DNA from: Pectinophora gossypiella
Lineage: Eukaryota > Arthropoda > Insecta > Lepidoptera > Gelechiidae
NCBI RefSeq assembly: GCF_024362695.1
Contig: NC_065426.1
Coordinates: 7,904,236 to 7,968,235 of the forward strand
Length of the DNA: 64,000 nucleotides
Reading direction: 5' to 3'
Made by a program: the position numbers and the translations under genes
Shown here: one piece after another, positions 42,501 to 47,820 of the stretch
Layout of the letters: each line of letters starts with the position of its first letter
How positions within the stretch are numbered: position 1 is the first letter of the stretch
The notes under the pieces: model-generated
Seen by the model: only the letters and a program-made list of their open reading frames with translations
Told to the model about the DNA's origin: nothing
Databases searched by the model: none

Positions 42501-43427
42501 TCGGTTTAAACGACACGCGAGGTTGTGTTTTTTATTAGCCAAATATAGAAGTTTCTTGATATTTGCATGCTAGCAATAAATAACAGGATAGAGAATCTGT
42601 CTTTTTTTTTACTTTTAATGTGACACTTAGTTTAATACCATGTAGTGACTCTGCACCTACATATGAGCGAATAAATGATTTCTAATAACATCATCATCCT
42701 CTTGCCTTCATCCTACTCTAATATACATATATAGATAAACTCACGCCTATTTCCCATCGGGGTAAGCACAGACTATGGAATTCCATCTGACATATTTCTC
42801 TTGCATCCTCTACGTTCATTAGTCGTTTCATACACGCACGGTATCCTATTCTAAGGGGGGTCACAACATGTATTCCTCTTCCATTCATCTCTGTCTGTCA
42901 TCTTCTCCGTACTCACACCTTTCACACACATATCTTTCTTCACACAATCCGTCCACACTTTCTTGGGTCATCCCCTACCCCTATATCCATCCACATTCAT
43001 ACTCACAACTTTCCTCGTTATATGCCTTTCATCGCTCCTCATTACATGCCCATACCAGCGATTTCCTCTTATACAATATTCATTCTTAATTTTGTCCATT
43101 CTGGTCACACCATACATTCATCTTAACATTCACATATCTGCCACGTGTACACTTCTTTCATTCGTCTGAAGCCTAGTTTCCAACTAGTCAAATCAGTTAC
43201 TTTTTACTAAACGTCAAAACACGAAATTACTATAGAATTTGTATGAAGCACAAAAGCAAAATGTGATAAAATTTCGGACTTATACGTTTTTCTTGATTAT
43301 AATTCATAAATAAGTTTATTATAGAAAAGGGAATATGTTTTTAGTTAGTTTTAGATCTGTCTTTATTTAGTAATCAGAATTGATGTTTTTTTCTTTATTT
43401 ACAGCTAACGTTAGGAAGAACAACTAG
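20671..43427 (+). CDS. REEP5: REEP5/ReepB-type ER-shaping protein gene (TB2/DP1/HVA22), alternative last exons
   Basis: Constant exons 20671-20800, 20877-21109 and 23859-23982 join in phase and encode 162 residues, then alternative 3' exons finish the protein (32888-32985 gives 194 aa; 35480-35586 gives 197 aa; 42349-42375 plus 43405-43427 gives 178 aa). The protein has the family core: TGVNRVYIF, LYLVFGFGAELICNAIGFVY, PAYMSMKALES, DDTKWLTYWVV, FPFYWLLK, then Y.RIIRPYY. REEP5/DP1 proteins insert hydrophobic hairpins into the cytosolic leaflet of the tubular ER and curve it; human REEP5 is 189 aa. The start ATG at 20671 is the first in the exon and gives the family N-terminus. Introns are swollen by transposons, including a Tc1 with a nested BEL element. 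Confidence 0.93.
20877..21109 (+). CDS. REEP5: REEP exon 2 (membrane hairpins)
   Basis: Acceptor TTTTGTCGGCAG after a 76-bp intron, donor AAG|GTTAGT. Encodes LVFGFGAELICNAIGFVYPA, SPQKDDDTKWLTYWVVFACF and DFIVGWFPFYWLLK; two hydrophobic hairpin segments. Confidence 0.95.
22054..22199 (+). repeat. MITE family A copy 3
   Basis: TACAGTCATGAG..CTCGTGACCGTA with the family A body, in REEP intron 2. Confidence 0.82.
22688..22815 (+). repeat. Retroposon F, 5'-truncated, with target duplication
   Basis: TGGGCACCCTCAGGCCTGTT to AATAAGTCACGTC plus poly(A). A 13-bp direct repeat TATTATGGCAGAC flanks it (22675-22687 and 22816-22828), the hallmark of target-primed reverse transcription. Confidence 0.9.
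23203..23357 (-). repeat. LINE 3' tail D copy 2
   Basis: Near-identical to 4497-4655 (GTAACATAGTTACACTTTAA, AAAACCTCGGCACAGGGCTC). Starts with CAATCTTTATTCAGTAGG, i.e. a GAATAAAGATTG tail on the - strand. Confidence 0.72.
23405..23470 (-). repeat. LINE reverse-transcriptase C-terminal scrap
   Basis: TCTCAGACAGTTAATCCCTT, GCATTCATATCTTCTAAATA matches the end of the coding fragment at 61967-62116 (DYLEDMN..D stop on the - strand). Confidence 0.6.
23620..23720 (+). repeat. Dispersed repeat E
   Basis: CATCGGAAGATGAACTAAG, CTTTCTGTTAGACCAACGTC, GAGCCGCATCGTCGTCTATA as at 2878 and 57610. Confidence 0.6.
23859..23982 (+). CDS. REEP5: REEP exon 3
   Basis: Acceptor ATATCCACAG, donor CTCTG|GTAAGA, phase 0 to 1. 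Encodes CIFVIWCYLPTEYNGSMIIY, HRIIRPYYHKHHGRIDDVTN. The RIIRPYY motif marks the end of the family core, followed by the C-terminal amphipathic region supplied by alternative exons. Confidence 0.94.
24101..24204. repeat. Short foldback with nested palindrome
   Basis: Arms CGACTTATATCGAGGGCCTC..TACCAATA and TATTGGTCGAAGCCCTCGAT..ATAATTCG surround a loop containing the palindrome TATCTACGTAGATA. A small hairpin MITE in REEP intron 3. Confidence 0.75.
24508..24575. repeat. (AT)n microsatellite, Tc1 target
   Basis: About 30 uninterrupted AT repeats directly abutting the Tc1 element; Tc1 inserts at TA. Confidence 0.95.
24914..25942 (+). CDS. Tc1 transposase (DD34E, 342 aa, intact)
   Basis: Complete frame from ATG to TAA. 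Residues about 1-110 hold paired helix-turn-helix DNA-binding domains (QVVALLDSGLSQRVVAARLH, LSLSSVHRVYKRYRETG) with a GRPR-like basic stretch (RRSGSGRNR) between. The catalytic triad is D150 (FSDECK), D244 (HDNARAHT) and E279 (PIEHLWDELKRR) with 34 residues between the last two, the DD34E signature of Tc1. It excises and reinserts the element at TA. Length and ending (MKNRMEAVIRARGG) are normal for the family. The frame's first 188 codons are repeated exactly at 48552. Confidence 0.97.
   Translation: MDTSPTEAAQVVALLDSGLSQRVVAARLHLSLSSVHRVYKRYRETGLFTRRSGSGRNRVTSERDDRFIVTTSLRNRRLNAFQLQQRLRVVRRVAVSDSTIRRRLKDRGLVPHKPANGPKLTADHRRARLNFAREHLNWSYLQWSKVLFSDECKIMLYGNDGRNKVYRRDGERYAQCCIEEKVSYGGGSWTVWGGISADGKTELAFVSGPRLPALNCHRYVEECLEPHVMPYAHFIGNGFIFMHDNARAHTAGVVRDYLNEVDISIMEWPARSPDMNPIEHLWDELKRRIRARDPAPETLSQLQDAIQEEWDNIPQHVIVTLIRSMKNRMEAVIRARGGNTSY
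26168..26662 (+). repeat. 5' LTR of BEL/Pao element
   Basis: 495 bp, TG..CA, with a 16-A run at 26218-26233. The 108-aa reverse frame inside it is a chance ORF and recurs in the 3' LTR. Confidence 0.96.
27027..32132 (+). CDS. Gag-Pol polyprotein of BEL/Pao retrotransposon (1701 aa, intact)
   Basis: Single open frame. Gag (DUF1759-type) has the PFDGRIENWISFKQLYDSLI region near residue 118; zinc-finger stretch with CTLCLTVGHNIDKC, CIVCLHPSH and CDKCKYRHH follows (about 310-370). The protease carries LDSAS (D431) where most retroelement proteases have D-T/S-G; this variant is usual in the BEL DUF1758 protease. Reverse transcriptase has RTVFDASAKD and YVDD (Y854). RNase H includes HGFCDSSEKGYCAV. 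Integrase has D1413 (VDYAGPF), D1479 (SDQGRNF) and E1521 (GLAEAGVK), and the C-terminus has the DUF5641-like RWKLLQQIHQDFWRKWHLEY. All domains are complete; no env. Independent translation would come from the 5' LTR promoter. Confidence 0.96.
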   Translation: MSNDDSMSVTGDRNRIARDYAFARIESMENTDLVGYTLQDVKEITDEFHRAQIEVLASVSKEHRPGELNFSAQFETKVRSIKYRMLKKSQADIKPSVSVSDNQCLSVKLPKINITPFDGRIENWISFKQLYDSLIHNREIPAVEKLHYLLTYVRGCALDLIKNYPISDENYLNAYNVLKNHYERKRVLASIFYEKLLHCESVKSKSSTELNRVFRTFKENIEILDKYQLPDRNFMLFHLLWSKLDAATREAFELQLESDVDIPEYADLCKFIEKRSQALENSSKLNSVTTKPVSKTKSSLIVPPVISCTLCLTVGHNIDKCPKFLKLTPRERFACVKDKRLCIVCLHPSHTVKHCKSSVHCDKCKYRHHALLHFHTSADEDISQQCIEGTSSNIPTALTVPGGHSQILFSTAMVLIKNKFNKLTPIRILLDSASACNFITLTCAQKLGLDIRDNAHSVNGIGTVSADTLGTVECEIVPSNGGSSCNFSFNALVLSQICTDMPSGQIDISSWKHIRGLDLADPFFHQPGPIDMLVNANILASALQPGLVKGESGQPVAIRTVFGWIVMGECAIDVDTCRSRFRKGSCVVTKDCLLVSSLSLDNSLKKFWELENLDPPKPVVFSKAELSCETYMEASYCRNPEGRMIVPLTFVDLQEKPRFLNSREVALKRLLNLERKFKINPLFRTAYINFMDDYLKCGHMEEVEPPLSSEGHFYYIPHHGVLRPDSVTTPLRTVFDASAKDAAGVSLNDSLLPGPKLQKNIFDLLVRFRWHAVVFTGDIKQMYRQFLVELRDCDYQRILWRASPEDPVKDFRLLTVTYGVSCAPYQALWCIAKVAEEFSSRAPQGAAVLARDTYVDDIVSGADSIESALLMRKELLDILSSSCLHLRKWASNSPEFLNSCPDSDLYSDRLRSFEDISDLSLKILGLSWLPQEDKFTFRTSMDDSRCTKRSILSDIAKIFDPLGLLSPVVFFAKYLIQLLWLSGTDWDSEVPVTIAQEWRRFKSQLSSLSSLSIPRRMVESFTSLQLHGFCDSSEKGYCAVIYCRVVKNDSTIVVRLCCAKSKVAPLRRCSVPRLELLAAVLLSNLIASFKKALDGFYNFDDIYCWSDSSVALTWIRSCPSKWKTFVANRVSDIQEKVSPHTWYHVPGSENPADCGSRGLHPADLIQNVTWWAGPNWLSQPQEFWPRSEIQFDHLASDEQKIYSLFTASNISFVDEILNRYSSFKRILNILAYCFRFKNNLKNSSSKDLKSQLSPEEINNSFRFLVKHVQECAFATEIRLLSKDSSSRPLPKPMRKLSPFLDEHGLLRVGGRLSKGRLTYDVKHQLLLPRDHRLTKLIVDDYHQRFMHPGLQTLQNLLAQEFWILSSKRAIHSVVSRCIKCFRAHPKVAPPPLMGNLPAFRINQIKPFSSAAVDYAGPFDVCLGRGRGVRTFKAYICVFVCTATKALHFELVSELTSEAYLAALRRFIARRGRCSKLISDQGRNFIGAYNILSDLMKGASGAERIEFVFNPPGSPHFSGLAEAGVKSVKTHLSRVVGSQRLTYEEFYTVLTQIESMLNSRPLSPVSSDPNDFSVLTPGHFLTMEPLTILPENNFLDVKLGSLQRWKLLQQIHQDFWRKWHLEYLHTLQQRHKWYNSRREISIGTLVLIVNEQCSPMKWKIGRVSKLHPGTDGVCRVVTVRTEGGEFKRPIVKLCPLPMEDLK
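32270..32762 (+). repeat. 3' LTR of BEL/Pao element
   Basis: 493 bp, same as the 5' LTR apart from a two-base shorter A run; followed by CTGAC and the remaining Tc1 end. Confidence 0.96.
32888..32985 (+). CDS. REEP5: REEP alternative last exon A
   Basis: Acceptor TTCCTATTTTAG, entered in phase 1 from 23982. Encodes ELLKDLAKNVNKQIDKTMKK then NEAIDKKLAQD and TAA at 32983. The basic amphipathic helix resembles the human REEP5 tail (VVKDLKDKAK..). It starts only 75 bp after the Tc1 element end. Confidence 0.88.
33103..33230. repeat. Foldback MITE C, complete copy
   Basis: GGGGGGTTAAAAAGGCCACA..TCGAAGCGATTCAT and ATGAATTGCTTCGATGTCGA..TAAACCCCC pair along the whole 128 bp, leaving a short loop GGGCATTGCGCAC. 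Other copies: 35812-35955, 45164-45238, 55680-55777, fragment 15565. Confidence 0.88.
33355..33610. other. Repeat-like patch, no gene
   Basis: Begins with repeated AATGTTCCCAAAGTGG / GTTCCCAAAGTGGGAACGTT and continues into a GC-rich patch (CACCGCGCCGCGCGCGAC). The overlapping reverse frames (78 and 82 aa) show no domain and are not called. Confidence 0.5.
33973..34115 (-). repeat. MITE family A copy 4
   Basis: Reverse-oriented, diverged: TACGGCTCAGGAG start, ACCATGTCACAGTGGC, GACAGGGTTCTAAAGTGAGT, end CTCCTGTCATGA. Confidence 0.7.
34294..34669. repeat. Foldback MITE B copy 2
   Basis: Starts AGCCCCGATTCCTGCAGAC and ends TTTACAGGAATTAGCACC; arms carry the family motif CCGTCGAAAAGGAAAGGGAC and its complement. 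Confidence 0.82.
34769..35118. repeat. Foldback MITE K, third copy, split by a LINE tail
   Basis: TACAGGGTGTTAGTGGCATC start and GTATTCGTTACGATGTCACC..AACACCTGTA end as in 11226-11714. Between 34916 and 35066 it is interrupted by a tail with ATTGTTACTGGCAATAAATT and (TTATTC) repeats. Confidence 0.8.
34916..35066 (+). repeat. LINE 3' end inserted in MITE K
   Basis: AAATTGTTACTGGCAATAAA followed by TTTATTTTATTCTTATTC repeats is a common lepidopteran LINE terminus. Includes a small perfect stem AGCTTGTGCT / AGCACAAGCT at 34934-34961. Confidence 0.7.
35480..35586 (+). CDS. REEP5: REEP alternative last exon B
   Basis: Acceptor GTATAACTTTAG, phase 1. Encodes GLTNNQRNDLRLSVQEMVQS then ANAKIDQSIQKMNNK and TAG at 35584. 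Like exon A it forms an amphipathic helix with IDQ/IDK-type repeats, so it appears to be a duplicated, diverged alternative tail. Confidence 0.8.
35812..35955. repeat. Foldback MITE C copy 2
   Basis: GTGACATCGAAGCAATTCAT and ATGAATTGCTTCGATGTCGC pair; centre GGCATTGCGCAC as in 33103. Confidence 0.8.
36505..36610 (+). repeat. SINE family 1, 3' end
   Basis: GGAGCCATGTCAGGGGCCTT, TGGCGGCTCAATAGTAACCC, CACAACCCACACGAAAGAAG. Confidence 0.8.
36671..37056. repeat. Foldback MITE B copy 3
   Basis: GGCCCTGATTCCCGCAGAC start, TCTACAGGAATCAGCAGC end; inner motif CCCGCCGAAAAAGAAAGGGA and complement TTCCTTTTCGGCGGATAAGA. It ends 67 bp before the candidate exon at 37124. Confidence 0.82.
37124..37159 (+). 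CDS. Possible 36-nt micro-exon
   Basis: CATCTATTTTAG acceptor and GCG|GTAAGT donor bracket 36 nt that read VKRIRDIIYATA in phase 0. From the REEP exon 3 donor (phase 1) it would read GKKD and stop. Splice signals are good; real use is uncertain. Confidence 0.35.
37833..38620 (+). repeat. Left repeat arm of the hAT-type element
   Basis: About five degenerate units. The two clearest, from 37916 and 38068, share GCATTTATTACTATGGCACC and TTTTCATACATTTTTGGTGA with period about 152 bp; later units drift (CATTTATTATTAGGGCACCA, TGTTTATTACTATGGCATTA). Confidence 0.8.
39100..39921 (-). repeat. Right repeat arm of the hAT-type element
   Basis: Reverse-complement units of the left arm: repeated AAGCCAAACTAATGGTCATA, GGCCGGCATTTT and GACCGGCACTTTCAAATTTG, ending at AAGCCGATGATCTCC. 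Confidence 0.78.
39453..39498 (+). repeat. Retroposon F, 46-bp truncated copy with target duplication
   Basis: TTGTCCGGCCAAGTAGTTAA to GCGGCAAATCTAAAAAAA, flanked by GGTCATACAAGTTT (39439-39452 and 39499-39512). It lies inside the right hAT arm. Confidence 0.9.
39975..40812 (+). pseudogene. LINE reverse-transcriptase fragment (CR1-like), catalytic Asp replaced
   Basis: Reads EEQHGFVQ, then (40092 on) KAFDRVPVTPLIAKLEPFGI, SGVPQGSVLGPILFSIYLTD, and the B/C-motif region LFAHDTKI. The normal F/YADD is FAHD here (His codon CAT at 40359), so the enzyme is dead. The frame continues as LDVDKC-like LNVDKCTVLHVG and shifts frame near 40725; after the shift ALLDRVQRRATKMV is readable. The piece ends abruptly at about 40812 against a different LINE end. 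Confidence 0.85.
40813..41405 (+). repeat. LINE 3' region, unassigned
   Basis: GC-rich unit ending GGCCTCTACGTGTTGGCTTC, ACCCGAGACATGGAAACGAG, ATACAAATAATAATAAG, i.e. a 3' end with a short A/T-rich simple tail. The reverse frame (119 aa) shows no domain. Confidence 0.55.
41765..41830 (+). repeat. Retroposon F fragment
   Basis: ATTTGTCCGGCCAAGTAGGT, AATGCCATTTACGGCAAGTC, TACAATAAGCTC. Confidence 0.65.
41855..41942 (+). repeat. LINE 3' tail
   Basis: AACGTGGTGGAGTATACCCC, GGGAAGCCTATGCCCAACAG, TGCTTAGGTTGCTTATGTTATG: common lepidopteran LINE end. Confidence 0.6.
42349..42375 (+). CDS. REEP5: Candidate 27-nt REEP micro-exon
   Basis: Long polypyrimidine tract (TTTCTTTTTTTTTCTAG) and GTAAGT donor. 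In phase 1 it encodes ATRLVADAI and leaves in phase 1; the other two phases give a stop at once or downstream. Joined to 43405 it gives ISNVRKNN and a stop. Confidence 0.55.
42725..43105 (-). pseudogene. RTE-type LINE reverse-transcriptase relic
   Basis: On the - strand: NRWYGHVMRSDERHITRKVV, SMNVDGYRGRG, PKKVWTDCVKKDMC, with a stop in the GRPK motif and frame breaks later. RWYGHV.R..ER..RK and GRPKK.W.DCVKKD mark the C-terminus of RTE-like elements. Downstream it has the tail CTTACCCCGATGGGAAATAG. Confidence 0.8.
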
Positions 43428-43536
43428 ATCCGCTTTAAACATATTTGGTAGCGAAAAGTACAAAAATGCACCTGCTACTACCACGAGCTTCGCACCACAA
43501 CCATTGGCTGAAAATATAAGAAAAATCGATAAATGA
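43405..43536 (+). CDS. REEP5: Candidate REEP terminal exon C, readable in two frames
   Basis: Acceptor TTTTTTTCTTTATTTACAG. From the 27-nt exon (phase 1) it ends quickly: NVRKNN, TAG at 43425. In phase 0 it is open for 43 codons with protein-like content (LTLGRTTRSALNIFGSEKYK..SFAPQPLAENIRKIDK) ending TGA at 43534. A phase-0 upstream partner is not firmly found; 37124-37159 (36 nt, VKRIRDIIYATA, phase 0 to 0) would fit but itself needs a phase-0 donor. Confidence 0.5.
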   Translation, partial: LTLGRTTRSALNIFGSEKYKNAPATTTSFAPQPLAENIRKIDK

Positions 43537-45162
43537 CATAACAAAAATGACGGAGATTTTGCTATAAGATAACGATAATAACCCTCTAAAACTTACAAGA
43601 GGTAGAACCCCTAAATAAGCATCATTAAGATCAATTTCATAAAGAAAATTAAAATTCAATTACCATAATTTGTATGGTCAATCAATATTTTAATTTTCCA
43701 AAAATGCTTTTTCGTCCCAATATCTCCGTCTTTTACTGTCAAAAAGTATTTTATAAAGTAACGAACGTATCAGTGGATGGTAATTAAAATAGTTTTGTTT
43801 ATAATGTTGACCATTTAACAAGGACTGTTCTCTTTGTATTGTAAGAACATTTTCTACGAAAGGTTTTACGCTAAAGCTGGTCTAGGAGCGCTAGAAGCAT
43901 ATAATAACAATGCTCTTCTAATGGCACTATTAATTAACCTTTATATGACCAACATAATACATCACTCAAAAGCAAGACATGGGAAACGTTTATTTAAAAA
44001 ATAAAATAAAGAAACTCGAAGTCAATAGTGCCTAAATTGATATGACTGACAGCATTCATCAGTAGATTTCTTTACGTCGTATGTTTCTGCGCCTCTAGTA
44101 GCAAATACTGTCGTAAAACCAAACTTGTGATTCAAACCCTATAATATACGTTCTAAGTAAGAACTTTCAACCTTATCATCATGTATTAAGCTAAGTTTTT
44201 TTTGTACAATCGTGTCCATTTATTTCTTCTTTTTAATTGTAGAAATTCCTAGTTGAATCTATCTTTTCTTTTATTGGGATTAAGTGATCTAATTTTTGGG
44301 ATTTTAATGTTTTCTGACACTTGCAAGGATTGTGTAAAATTCTTGATGTGGGCGTGGGTTTTGAAGATTCGGCAACTGTTCAAAATCAATGTCGTTATTT
44401 TTAAATATTATAAGTACGATCATGCTGAGTTCAAGCAGGTGCTTTCTTTAGAAGAATAAGTGACATACATACAGTCGATTTCATTTTTCCCCTTTTCTAA
44501 GATCTCTTCGGAACAATGAATTTCTTTCCAATGTAGTTTAATTTGCTCAAGGAATGTTTGTGTATGTATTTTATTGTTTATATTGTTGGATATTTAGAAA
44601 ACTGAGGAGTGTATTTACATATACCATTTACACTAAAATGTTCCGCTTTGTTCCAAAACATGAGTAAGTAATATTACTTAAGCTAACAGGAACAGAAGCA
44701 CTATAGATTTTTGTACAATCCAGCAAAATCTTCGAGCGATTCGCTATTTTATATCTACAAAAGACATGTTTTGTATATTTTCGACCTAATTAGTGTTAGT
44801 TCACGTCGTGGTTGCACCATTTCTTCACGAACATTCTGAGTGGGGTTGCCAACAATAAAATCTTCAACATGTTTGTTATGTAAATTTTCGCAAGTCCTTT
44901 TTCTGTTATAAAAATCCTCGTTTATAGAAATCGTTCAAAGAATCATATTTGAGTACCTTTTTTATTTTATTTCCAATGGTAACATGTTTGGTGTTCGTGG
45001 AGTTTATTTTAAGGAATATTTAAAGACTTCACATATAGCTTGCCTGAAATCTATGTAAGTGTGCCTTCAACTTCGCTGGCGTTGTCGTTGTTAACGTATT
45101 TTTTTCACATAATAAAAGGAATTCATTGTATAATATTGTTTTATTTTAAATCATTAAAACTA
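43537..45162 (+). other. Probable REEP 3' UTR and spacer
   Basis: No gene recognised. AATAAA-like strings occur at about 44002 and 45113 (CACATAATAAAAGG), the latter followed by TTGTTTTATTTT; either could end REEP transcripts. The 68-aa frame at 44253 shows no motif. Confidence 0.45.
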
Positions 45163-45163
45163 C

Positions 45164-45238
45164 TGGGGGGTTAAAATAGCCACATCGAAGCAATTCATCT
45201 AAGAAAGCAATGTTGCTATTTGACATTTTAACCCCCCT
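45164..45238. repeat. MITE C, short derivative
   Basis: GGGGGGTTAAAATAGCCACA..TCGAAGCAATTCATC joined directly to GACATTTTAACCCCCC: most of one arm is deleted. Confidence 0.75.
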
Positions 45239-45482
45239 GTTCTATACAATAGACAACTAAATAACACTTTCTTTGCTTCTGGGATTGGTTTACTACCTGA
45301 TATAAAATCAATATCATATTGCCTAATAATCAACTAATATAATACAAAAAGCTATTATGTTTTTACTGATACAACTGTAATTTTAATTTAAAAAAAATTG
45401 GATAAGGTAGCACAAAGAATTATGTTTCCAATAACTAACCAAATGCCATGTTACATTATTTCTGACCCTATTTTGTTTTAAA

Positions 45483-45992
45483 GGGGGTCGGACAGTTTGG
45501 CCTATGTGACCAATAAAGTTATGCGATATATCGTTAGAAAGGTTTTTTTATTTTCTACAACTTCCATTATGGCGGTAAGTTTCGAATCGCTGTGAGAAAA
45601 AAGTTATCCCAGCGTAAACACCACGAGTTTCGTAGATAAGCGGCGCGGAGCAACGGGAGCGGGGAGGGGGACGATAGGAATCTCCGTGCGAGACACTGGC
45701 TGTCGTCCGCAGTCGTTATTTGATGTTATGGATATCATTATGGACAATACTATGCATTAATATATAAATAACACGTTTAAAATCCTTTATAACAACTTAT
45801 TATAATCCATAAAAGCTGTAAAGATATTGAGATGAAGTTTCATTTTATTTGCTCATAACGTTTTTCCCACAGCGATTCGAGACTTGCCGCCATAGTAAAA
45901 GTTGTAGAAAATAAAAAAACCTTTCCAACAACATATCGCTTAACGTTATTGGTCCATAGGCCAGGGTCCATGTAATTTTGCCGGTCCTCCTT
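45483..45992. repeat. Foldback MITE with ~110-bp arms
   Basis: Left arm GACCAATAAAGTTATGCGAT, GGTTTTTTTATTTTCTACAA, CGAATCGCTGTGAGAAAAAA; right arm is its complement (GCGATTCGAGACTTGCCGCC, TTGTAGAAAATAAAAAAACC, TTAACGTTATTGGTCCATAG). The centre (45620-45840) is GC-rich then AT-rich, without coding frames. It lies in the gap between REEP and mRpS16. Confidence 0.82.
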
Positions 45993-46018
45993 TGATAGCT
46001 AAATGTTTTTTATTTATT

Positions 46019-46149
46019 TTATGAAAGACTTGTTTCAGATTGCTTTGCTTTCTCGGCTTCCTGTTTGGCTAAGAGTTCCATTTCTATCTTTCTGTTTCTC
46101 CATGCAGTCATGTAGGTCCTTGGGTGGATTGGGAAGAAACCTGACAAAC
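46019..46149 (-). CDS. mRpS16: mRpS16 exon 3 and stop
   Basis: Acceptor TTTTTTGTCCAG, phase 1. Encodes LSGFFPIHPRTYMTAWRNRK to ETSLS, TAA at 46021-46019. Confidence 0.95.
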
Positions 46150-47095
46150 CTGGACAAAAAATAAAACCTTTTTATTACAGTCAAAATGCTCAATCCTAAA
46201 GCCCTTAAAGAATCGCACAGCCCCATGAATATAATAAGCAATGTGTATCATGTTTTGTAATAAAAATTAAAGGATTTAAAAAATAGTGCTGTCCTTTGCT
46301 TACTATAGTGCTGTCGTTACATGAGTCATGTCAGAGGCCTTTGGCGGCTCAATAGTAACTCTCACAGCAGGGTTGATGAGGTTGATAATCCACCTCACAA
46401 CCCACACAATAGAAGAAGAATTGGCCATTAGTGGCTTAAAAATAATGAATGCTTTTATGTTGGACTCAATTCTTTTTTGTTATTTTCAGTCCAGCAATAA
46501 AGCTAATTGTTTCACAAATGCAACTTTTATTTTTAGAATGCTTGATCTTACCGAGTAATTCAGCAACAGGAGGAGTGACATGAGCACCTTTGCCAAGCCA
46601 ATATTTAATCCTTTCGAGGTTCAGTGCTACCAACTTCTCATCAAATGCATTTGGCATCGGGTCGTAGGACCCTAGTTGCTCTATAACTGGCTGAGAATTC
46701 AGTCTTTTTCTCTGGAAGATAATTTTAAATAATTAAACAATAGTTTTATTGTTTCAAAAAGTACCATAGCAGCGAAGACTAGGTTATAGCTGAAAAATTG
46801 TTCTTATTTACTAAGATTTTTAGGTTAGGTTAGTGTAGTACAATAATAGAATTATTTTTACATAACGAATCTATAAGGAAAGGTTCCAATTACAGTTAAT
46901 GGCCTAAAGTAGACGTCTAGAATTGCTATTGCAATACGTTTGCTACAGGATAAATTAAATATATCCACTAAAACTTACGTGAGTGACTGAAATATGATAA
47001 AACGGCCTATTAGTGCATCCCTGGCGAATCAAGCGTATGGATTTTGCCGCTTTAGCGAAGAATCTGCCTGTGCCACTTGCTGGGGGCAGAGGCAT
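46019..47095 (-). CDS. mRpS16: Mitochondrial ribosomal protein S16 (bS16m)
   Basis: Three - strand exons: 47095-46979 (117 nt), 46711-46552 (160 nt), 46149-46019 (131 nt), all with GT..AG introns and matching phases, giving 135 aa. Exon 1 encodes MPLPPASGTGRFFAKAAKSI and IRLIRQGCTNRPFYHISV; exon 2 PVIEQLGSYDPMPNAFDEKL and NLERIKYWLGKGAHVTPPVA; exon 3 SGFFPIHPRTYMTAWRNRKI and an A/E/K-rich tail. RLxRxGCxxRPFYHI, E.LGSYDP.PN and R..YW...GA....PVA are the bacterial S16 signatures; the protein is part of the small mitochondrial ribosomal subunit. The N-terminus is basic with few acids, as for mitochondrial import. An AATAAA lies directly after the stop (reverse of TTTATT at about 46010). Intron 2 holds a SINE. 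The ATG at 47203 would add 36 residues unlike the family, so 47095 is chosen. Confidence 0.95.
46308..46428 (+). repeat. SINE family 1, 3' half, in mRpS16 intron 2
   Basis: GTCGTTACATGAGTCATGTC, GGCCTTTGGCGGCTCAATAG, CACAACCCACACAATAGAAG; antisense to mRpS16. Confidence 0.82.
46552..46711 (-). CDS. mRpS16: mRpS16 exon 2
   Basis: Acceptor ATCTTCCAG, donor CTCG|GTAAGA, phase 0 to 1. Encodes RKRLNSQPVIEQLGSYDPMP through VAELLG. Confidence 0.95.
46979..47095 (-). CDS. mRpS16: mRpS16 exon 1
   Basis: ATG at 47095-47093; donor CAC|GTAAGT after 46979, phase 0. Encodes MPLPPASG through FYHISVTH. Confidence 0.94.
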
Positions 47096-47469
47096 TTTTA
47101 AATAATATAATAAAATATGATGAAAACAACTTTCCTCACTATACTTTTGATTTTGAGACTTAACTTTTTTTAGGCGTATCACAATAATGAGCAAAGGCTT
47201 CACACATCATACAGCCTTGTCTCTAGTAGCGAGATTTAAGTTATAATTAAATTGATAATTAATTACTTATAGGGTTTTATACACATACTTATACTTAATT
47301 TACATAAGTATTTAATGTTTTTCGAAAACAATTATACGGTTTCCCTTCAAGTCGCTGACGTGTATCTTGGTCCTTGATGTTTCAACTTTATTTTTTAAAC
47401 GAAAACATTAATGTCAAAACTTTTTATACATAAAACAACACAGGCGCAATTTATTGAGCCCAAAAAATT

Positions 47470-47820
47470 ATAAATGGCGCTGTACAGATTTTCCTTCGTT
47501 TAATCTTTTCATTTACTAGATAACAGACATACCTAAGCAACTTTGATCTTTGTTTTTGGGTATAAATGATGATCCTTGTTATTACACCCAGGCACAACAC
47601 ATCTGTCACTCATTTTTATTTTGATCAAAATAAGGAGAAGCAATATAGGCAGCAACATAATTATATACGTACGTATCTGATCCAAATATCAAGCAACAAT
47701 TTTTATATATGCCTCTGCCTATGTAGGTACCCCGAGTTATGAGAAAATAGGCAAGTTTCATGTTAAATCTGGACAGCGCCATCTATATTTTTAAGGGAAC
47801 GTAGCGTAGAAAGTCCCTCA
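47470..47820. repeat. MITE G copy 2
   Basis: TAAATGGCGCTGTACAGATT and AATCTGGACAGCGCCATCTA are inverted ends; the interior TTGTTATTACACCCAGGCAC, AAGGAGAAGCAATATAGGCA matches 13842-14572 without the LINE insertion. Confidence 0.78.

Noticed and set aside
44253..44459. 68-aa hydrophobic/basic frame
   Set aside because: No motif, no splice or start context; lies in the likely REEP 3' UTR.
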